Source of the DNA: an uncultured Acetatifactor sp.
GTDB taxonomy: Bacteria > Bacillota > Clostridia > Lachnospirales > Lachnospiraceae
Assembly: GCA_904501885.1 (NCBI GenBank)
Contig: CAJGCP010000009.1
Location: forward strand, 10,761 to 74,760
Reading direction: 5' to 3'
Length of the DNA stretch: 64,000 nt
Shown here: one piece after another, positions 60,035 to 64,000 of the stretch
How the letters are laid out: each line of letters begins with the position of its first letter
Position numbering within the stretch: position 1 is the first letter of the stretch
Notes under the pieces: model-generated
Databases searched by the model: none
What the model was told of the DNA's origin: nothing
Seen by the model: the letters and a program-made list of their open reading frames with translations, nothing else
Translations under genes and position numbers: made by a program

Positions 60035-60889
60035 ATGGTTATGAATGAAAGAAAGAGCAACAAGAATTTTTTTTCTAAGTTTTTGCTAATCATTGCGATT
60101 CTGTGCTTCTTGGCAGCCGGCGCTTTGGCAGTTCTCTACGTACGTGATTATCTCGCTAACAATCAACTGATTGATAGCCTGAAACCCGACGACGGATATG
60201 TAGAGGTTCTCCCCGAAACGATGTCGCCCGCCACACCGGATCCCACCTCAGAACCCACGCCCGAACCTACGCCGGAGCCGATAGAACATCCATACAAGGA
60301 AGCATTCCTACAGAACGCAGATACCGCAGGATGGATTCAGATTCCCGGCACGGTAATTGATTATCCTATTATGTGGACCCCGGGTGATGAAGAGTATTAT
60401 CTGTACCGCGGATTCGATAAGAAGAAAAATCAAAATGGTTGTTTGATTCTGGACACCGACAGCAATACCAATCCTCTGTCTACGAACCTAATCATTCACG
60501 GTCACAATATGAAATCCGGTGCAATGTTCGGTTCCCTGTTAAAATATGAGGATGTAAATTACTACAACGAGCACAAAAATGTCATACTATATACAGAAGA
60601 CGTTCAGCGCAACTACGAAATCGTTGCTGTGTTCCGTTCCCAGATTTACAAGACCACCGATCAGGTGTTCAAATTTTACAAATTCTTCAATGCAAATACG
60701 CAGGAAGAATTCGACGATTTTTATAACAACATCAAGGCAATGTCCTTGTACGACACCGGTGTAACAGCCGAGTTCGGCGACAACTTTATTACCCTCGCCA
60801 CATGTACCTATCATGTGACCAACGGAAGATTTGTTGTCGTAGCCAAAGAAGTGAGCCAGGGTGACACATATCTACCCATAACTCAATAG
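60035..60889 (+). CDS. srtB: Class B sortase
   Basis: This 284-residue protein starts at the ATG at 60035, 7 nt after TGAGG. It has one N-terminal membrane helix (about 10-33), a Pro/Glu/Thr-rich spacer (about 57-78) and a sortase B domain. Catalytic residues are His157 (HGHNM), Cys257 (LATCTYH) and Arg265 (NGRFVVV). It joins surface proteins to the cell wall at a sorting motif. It lies 28 bp before a VPKTG protein gene, its probable substrate. Confidence 0.92.
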   Translation: MVMNERKSNKNFFSKFLLIIAILCFLAAGALAVLYVRDYLANNQLIDSLKPDDGYVEVLPETMSPATPDPTSEPTPEPTPEPIEHPYKEAFLQNADTAGWIQIPGTVIDYPIMWTPGDEEYYLYRGFDKKKNQNGCLILDTDSNTNPLSTNLIIHGHNMKSGAMFGSLLKYEDVNYYNEHKNVILYTEDVQRNYEIVAVFRSQIYKTTDQVFKFYKFFNANTQEEFDDFYNNIKAMSLYDTGVTAEFGDNFITLATCTYHVTNGRFVVVAKEVSQGDTYLPITQ

Positions 60890-60917
60890 AGCAAGTAAAA
60901 TCAAGGAGGTTTTTTTC

Positions 60918-61739
60918 ATGAAAAGAATCAAAGCAATTGTAACACTGTTTGCTGTACTCGCAATGTTCTTGTTGCCCACAGCAGGACTGACCGCTGAGGC
61001 ATCCAACCCTGTTACCTACTCTGTAAAGTGCTTAGGTAATGAATGGCGCTATCAGGCAAACACTTCCAAGTTCGATGAAGGCTATCCTCACAGAGAAGTA
61101 TACTATATGCTTCAGGAAATGAAGGACGGCGATATCGTTGTTGTTTACAGCGAATCCGACAGCGCACCTGATTTGAATTTGGGAAGCATCAAGTTGTCCA
61201 ACTTAACTGTTGTTACCACCGCAAAGCATACCATTATCTTCTCCGGTGATATTACAGACGCATTCATCTTGGGCAACACTTCCGTATCCCTTAACTGTAA
61301 CGTAACAAACGGCCATGTATATGATCCCGCTGTAGCAAGCTTCAACGGAAATGTACAGAACCTGACCCTTTACAAAGATGGTCACGATGCTCACACCAAC
61401 ATCAGCTGTTCCGGTGTTGTTAACCAGTATCGTCTTGCTTCCATGGATGGCAGCTATACCTACTTCCAGATTTATAACTTCCAGGAAGGTAAATTCCAAG
61501 TTATGAACGGTAATGTAACCACTCCTGATTGGGCATTCTCTTGGAACGCACCTGCTATGCCCGCTCCTACACAGGCTCCCGCAGCAGCTCCTGCTCCTCA
61601 GCAGCCCGCTCCTCAGCAGCCTGCAGGTCAGTATGACAGTGTTCCTAAGACCGGTGACAGCAGCATGATGTTCGCACTTCTCAGTGCGGCTTCTCTTTGC
61701 ATGGCTGGCAGCTTCACATTGAAGAAAAAAGCAAACTAA
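60918..61739 (+). CDS. Sortase-anchored surface protein with VPKTG motif
   Basis: This 273-residue protein has a signal peptide (about 1-28), a beta-rich domain (about 30-210) with no family I recognise, a Pro/Gln/Ala linker (about 214-238), the sorting signal VPKTGD, a hydrophobic helix, and a KKKAN tail. The strong AAGGAGG start and smooth codon use suggest high expression. Its place right after srtB makes it the likely sortase substrate. The ligand is unknown. Confidence 0.85.
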   Translation: MKRIKAIVTLFAVLAMFLLPTAGLTAEASNPVTYSVKCLGNEWRYQANTSKFDEGYPHREVYYMLQEMKDGDIVVVYSESDSAPDLNLGSIKLSNLTVVTTAKHTIIFSGDITDAFILGNTSVSLNCNVTNGHVYDPAVASFNGNVQNLTLYKDGHDAHTNISCSGVVNQYRLASMDGSYTYFQIYNFQEGKFQVMNGNVTTPDWAFSWNAPAMPAPTQAPAAAPAPQQPAPQQPAGQYDSVPKTGDSSMMFALLSAASLCMAGSFTLKKKAN

Positions 61740-61791
61740 TTATAATTGATTTACACTATATTGATTATGAGGGTTTTCCCTTAAATAAAAA

Positions 61792-61821
61792 GAGAGACGC
61801 TTTCGAATGAAAGCGTCTCTC
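61792..61821. terminator. Bidirectional terminator between surface protein and ferredoxin
   Basis: GAGAGACGCTTTC (61792-61804) and GAAAGCGTCTCTC (61809-61821) pair over 13 bp with a 4-nt loop, with an A-run before and T-rich sequence after, between two convergent genes. Confidence 0.92.
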
Positions 61822-61833
61822 ATCTTTTTGTAA

Positions 61834-62004
61834 TTATTCTTCTTCGATAGCACCTACGGGGCACTGACCTGCACATGCACCACAGCTAATGCACTTATCT
61901 GCGTCGATTTCGAATTTTCCATCGCCCATGCTGATAGCGCCTACAGGACACTGTGCTTCACAAGCACCACATGCTATGCAAGAATCGTTAATAACAAATG
62001 CCAT
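61834..62004 (-). CDS. 2[4Fe-4S] ferredoxin
   Basis: This 56-residue protein starts at the ATG 62004, with GGAGG 9 nt upstream. It has two cluster motifs, CIACGACEAQCP and CISCGACAGQCP, each followed by VGAI, and an acidic tail. It is a clostridial-type low-potential electron carrier. It sits next to pflA, whose radical SAM cluster needs reduction, but a link is only inferred. Confidence 0.96.
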   Translation of the reverse strand: MAFVINDSCIACGACEAQCPVGAISMGDGKFEIDADKCISCGACAGQCPVGAIEEE

Positions 62005-62116
62005 AGTCTAATCCTCCTTTTGTATACAAAGCAAATCGATTACGTTTATTGTAATATAATCCAAGATTGAATACAAGAGAGAAATTGTGGAATTCCTGAT
62101 TTTTCTAAATATTTCC

Positions 62117-62878
62117 TTATTCCACAGTCTCTTCTGCTCTTCTGGCGCGTATTCCATCCAAAATTGCTTTCTTTTTGTCTAATAATAATTCCTTATCCAT
62201 TGGCGGAACACCTTTCAACACATATTCCAGACCCAGCGCCTCGTATTTCTTTTCTCCCATAGTGTGGTAGGGCAATACGTCCAAGGCCTTCAAATTGTGA
62301 AACGCTCCTATAAAATATCCCAAGTCATATAAATACTTTTCATCATCTGTAAGCCCGGGAACAACCACGTGACGGATCCACATATCCACATTCTTTTCAT
62401 TCAGATATTCTGCAAACTTCAGAATGTTTGTATTGGGCTGCTTGGTAAGCTCCCTGTGCTTGTCCGGATCAATATGCTTAATGTCCAGCATTACCAAATC
62501 AGTCAAAGGCATTAGGCGATCCAATTTTGCCATCCAGTCCGGATTGCCGGGATTGAACATAATGCCGGAACTGTCAATACAGGTGTGGATCCCCCTTTCC
62601 TTAGCCAGTGTAAACAATTCAATCAAAAAGTCTACCTGCATCAGGGGTTCGCCGCCGGTAACCGTGATGCCGCCACCGTTCGAATAAAAGGGTTTATTTC
62701 TTTCGTACTGTTCTATAATATAGGCCGGTTCCATCATCTCCCCACCTTTGAGATCCCAGGTGTCCGGATTATGACAATAAGCACAGCGCATGGGACAACC
62801 TTGGGTAAATACCACAAAGCGGGTGCCGGGACCGTCTACTGTTCCAAAACTTTCCAACGAATGAATTCTACCTTGCAT
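62117..62878 (-). CDS. pflA: Pyruvate formate-lyase activating enzyme
   Basis: This 253-residue radical SAM enzyme has the cluster motif GCPMRCAYCHNP (CxxxCxxC, about 30-37), GGEP for SAM binding and a VVPGLTDD segment. It makes the glycyl radical on pyruvate formate-lyase. The start has GAAAGGA upstream. A terminator parts it from the pyruvate formate-lyase genes, so it may have its own promoter. Here its target glycine would lie in a separate 80-residue subunit. Confidence 0.96.
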   Translation of the reverse strand: MQGRIHSLESFGTVDGPGTRFVVFTQGCPMRCAYCHNPDTWDLKGGEMMEPAYIIEQYERNKPFYSNGGGITVTGGEPLMQVDFLIELFTLAKERGIHTCIDSSGIMFNPGNPDWMAKLDRLMPLTDLVMLDIKHIDPDKHRELTKQPNTNILKFAEYLNEKNVDMWIRHVVVPGLTDDEKYLYDLGYFIGAFHNLKALDVLPYHTMGEKKYEALGLEYVLKGVPPMDKELLLDKKKAILDGIRARRAEETVE

Positions 62879-62897
62879 AATTTAAATCCTTTCAAAA

Positions 62898-62925
62898 AAA
62901 TGCGGGAAGAAAACTTCCCGCATTT
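62898..62925 (-). terminator. Terminator after the pyruvate formate-lyase genes
   Basis: AAATGCGGGAAG (62898-62909) pairs with CTTCCCGCATTT (62914-62925) over AAAA; on the minus strand a run of T follows. Confidence 0.92.
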
Positions 62926-62949
62926 GGCTAAAACTAATTTGAACCGAGA

Positions 62950-63192
62950 TTAGATGGACTCGTGGAAGGTACGAGAAATAACATCTGCCTGCTGTTCGGG
63001 AGTCAACTTGATGAAGTTAACTGCGTATCCGGATACACGGATGGTCAGCTGGGGATAGTTCTCGGGATGCTGCTGAGCGTCCAACAGAGTCTCTCTATTC
63101 AATACGTTTACGTTCAAGTGATGGCCGCCCTTCTGGCTATATCCATCTAACAAGTTTACAAGATTATCAACCTGTGCGGAATTAACTGTCAT
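62950..63192 (-). CDS. Separate glycyl-radical domain of pyruvate formate-lyase
   Basis: This 80-residue protein corresponds to the C-terminal end of pyruvate formate-lyase: [31 protein letters not shown] with the radical Gly55, and the terminal SRTFHESI. It is shorter than the GrcA/YfiD spare part (about 127 residues) and starts just where the large chain breaks off. AAGGAGG lies 8 nt before the ATG, so it is a real gene and not a frameshift remnant. It probably assembles with the large chain to make active enzyme, which turns pyruvate and CoA into acetyl-CoA and formate. Last gene before the terminator. Confidence 0.92.
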   Translation of the reverse strand: MTVNSAQVDNLVNLLDGYSQKGGHHLNVNVLNRETLLDAQQHPENYPQLTIRVSGYAVNFIKLTPEQQADVISRTFHESI

Positions 63193-63229
63193 GATTTTAT
63201 CCTCCTTGATTTAATGTTTTATTTATAGA

Positions 63230-63433
63230 TTACTTAAAGTCATCTAAACCTTGTTCCAGGGTGGGGACACTACAAGCCAGTGGAGTTCTGGAACAATCTG
63301 TGCATCCAAGAGTTTGTACCTCTTTGGACTTGTCGGCATCATCGGTACATTCCACATTGATATGGCCTACACCATCCGTCATGCCCGCATCCAACATTTT
63401 CACCAAGTCGTCAATCATCATCTTCTGATCCAT
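63230..63433 (-). CDS. Cysteine-rich diverged copy of the glycyl-radical domain start (unknown function)
   Basis: This 67-residue protein has GGAGGAG upstream of the ATG and lies between the pyruvate formate-lyase large chain (33-bp gap) and the separate radical domain (37-bp gap). Residues 8-29 align without gaps to residues 9-30 of the 80-residue protein with 9 of 22 identical (pattern DxLVxxLD...G..H.NV). After that it differs: the radical loop is absent, and four cysteines (29, 44, 47, 54) appear, with GCTDC as a CxxC. It may be an assembly, regulatory or metal-binding partner of the split enzyme. I know no family for it. Confidence 0.75.
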   Translation of the reverse strand: MDQKMMIDDLVKMLDAGMTDGVGHINVECTDDADKSKEVQTLGCTDCSRTPLACSVPTLEQGLDDFK

Positions 63434-63466
63434 AGTGTCTCCTCCTTTCAGGAATTTTATTTAGAA

Positions 63467-64000
63467 TTATTTGTTCAAATCCAACTCGATGTCGCCAGCG
63501 AAGATCTGGTCTTCCTTACCAAGAGCACCGGGAATAATGGTGAAGGTATTGGAGATACCGTCCTGAGCATCTACGAAAGGAAGCTTAGAAACGGAAGACA
63601 AACTTGCTACTGCACCATGAGTATCACGACCGTGCATAGGGTTAGCACCGGGAGCGAAAGGCTGACCTTTCTTACGTCCGTCAGGGGTGTTACCTGTTGC
63701 CTTACCATAAGTTACGTTAGAAGTAATGGTAAGAATGGAAGTGGTAGGAATACCATTTCTGTAGGTGTGATGTCTTCTGATAGCGGTCATGAACTTATGA
63801 ACGATATCCTGTGCGATAGAGTCTACGCGGTCATCATCGTTACCATATTTAGGGAAGTCACCGGTGGTCTTGAAGTCAACGATTACGCCGTCTTCGTCAC
63901 GAACAACTTCTACCTTAGCATACTTAATAGCGGACAGGGAGTCAGCTACGATGGAGAGACCTGCAATACCGGTTGCGAAGTATCTCTTAACATCCTTATC
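63467..64000 (-). CDS. pflB: Pyruvate formate-lyase large chain, C-terminal part (cut by window edge)
   Basis: 177 residues are visible; the N-terminal part lies beyond base 64000. The segments [38 protein letters not shown] and [18 protein letters not shown] match pyruvate formate-lyase closely. The chain stops at ELDLNK with TAA, about where other species continue into the glycyl-radical domain, which here is a separate gene downstream. The active-site Cys pair would be outside the window. Confidence 0.95.
   Translation of the reverse strand, partial: DKDVKRYFATGIAGLSIVADSLSAIKYAKVEVVRDEDGVIVDFKTTGDFPKYGNDDDRVDSIAQDIVHKFMTAIRRHHTYRNGIPTTSILTITSNVTYGKATGNTPDGRKKGQPFAPGANPMHGRDTHGAVASLSSVSKLPFVDAQDGISNTFTIIPGALGKEDQIFAGDIELDLNK

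Noticed and set aside
63230..63433. Frameshifted remnant of a single continuous pyruvate formate-lyase
   Set aside because: The three genes each have their own ribosome site and start, and the middle one cannot be joined to either side to give a normal enzyme.

Overview
The window reads as chromosome of an anaerobic Bacillota, most like Lachnospiraceae (Clostridia). The pointers are a pyruvate formate-lyase operon, paired GlgC/GlgD, a DnaD plus DnaI-type helicase-loader locus, a class B sortase with a VPKTG surface protein, a DUF1667 glycerol-phosphate cluster and Firmicutes-type Shine-Dalgarno sites. The left and right ends are cut: a short open frame runs in from base 1, and pyruvate formate-lyase runs off at base 64000. 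I saw no rRNA, tRNA, CRISPR array or transposase.

Layout. 1-1.8 kb: a Fic/Doc-like protein without the catalytic His and an SGNH hydrolase. 1.9-16.5 kb: two paralogous 2.4-kresidue lipoproteins with an unassigned helical catalytic-like domain, SLH-like, Ig-like and five LamG-like domains each. 16.7-20.4 kb: AraC regulator and GH2 beta-galactosidase. 20.5-22.1 kb: a split HipA-like kinase pair whose promoter carries a 26-bp perfect palindrome. 22.2-29.6 kb: a glycerol-phosphate cluster (DeoR regulator, two FAD oxidoreductases, DUF1667, HAD phosphatase, glycerol-1-phosphate dehydrogenase, GlpT-like permease). 29.7-35 kb: EamA transporter, a dehydroquinase-like protein with an SDR, AraC, thioredoxin, DUF6056 membrane protein. 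35-37 kb: GH105-like hydrolase. 37-43.8 kb: mfd, pth, glgD, glgC. 44-50.2 kb: murC, a dense DnaA-box array, dnaD interrupted by one in-frame TAG, dnaI-like, prs, bioY, a preQ1-type riboswitch and queT. 50.2-59.9 kb (minus strand): an unknown membrane-anchored protein, a methyltransferase, a small unknown, a SleB-type hydrolase, dCMP deaminase, upp, rpiB, Sua5/TsaC, HAD hydrolase and amidase. 60-61.7 kb: sortase B and its probable substrate. 61.8-64 kb: ferredoxin, pflA and pyruvate formate-lyase.

The most unusual material is at the right end. Pyruvate formate-lyase is encoded in pieces: the large chain stops just where the glycyl-radical domain should begin, that domain is a separate 80-residue gene, and between them lies a 67-residue gene that looks like a diverged copy of the first part of the same domain, with the radical loop replaced by a cysteine-rich tail. 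Other leads are the split HipA-like pair (kinase gene first, HipS-like region fused to a helix-turn-helix), the DnaA-box array next to an amber-interrupted dnaD, and a dehydroquinase-like protein that keeps the Schiff-base Lys but has lost the usual substrate-carboxylate residues.
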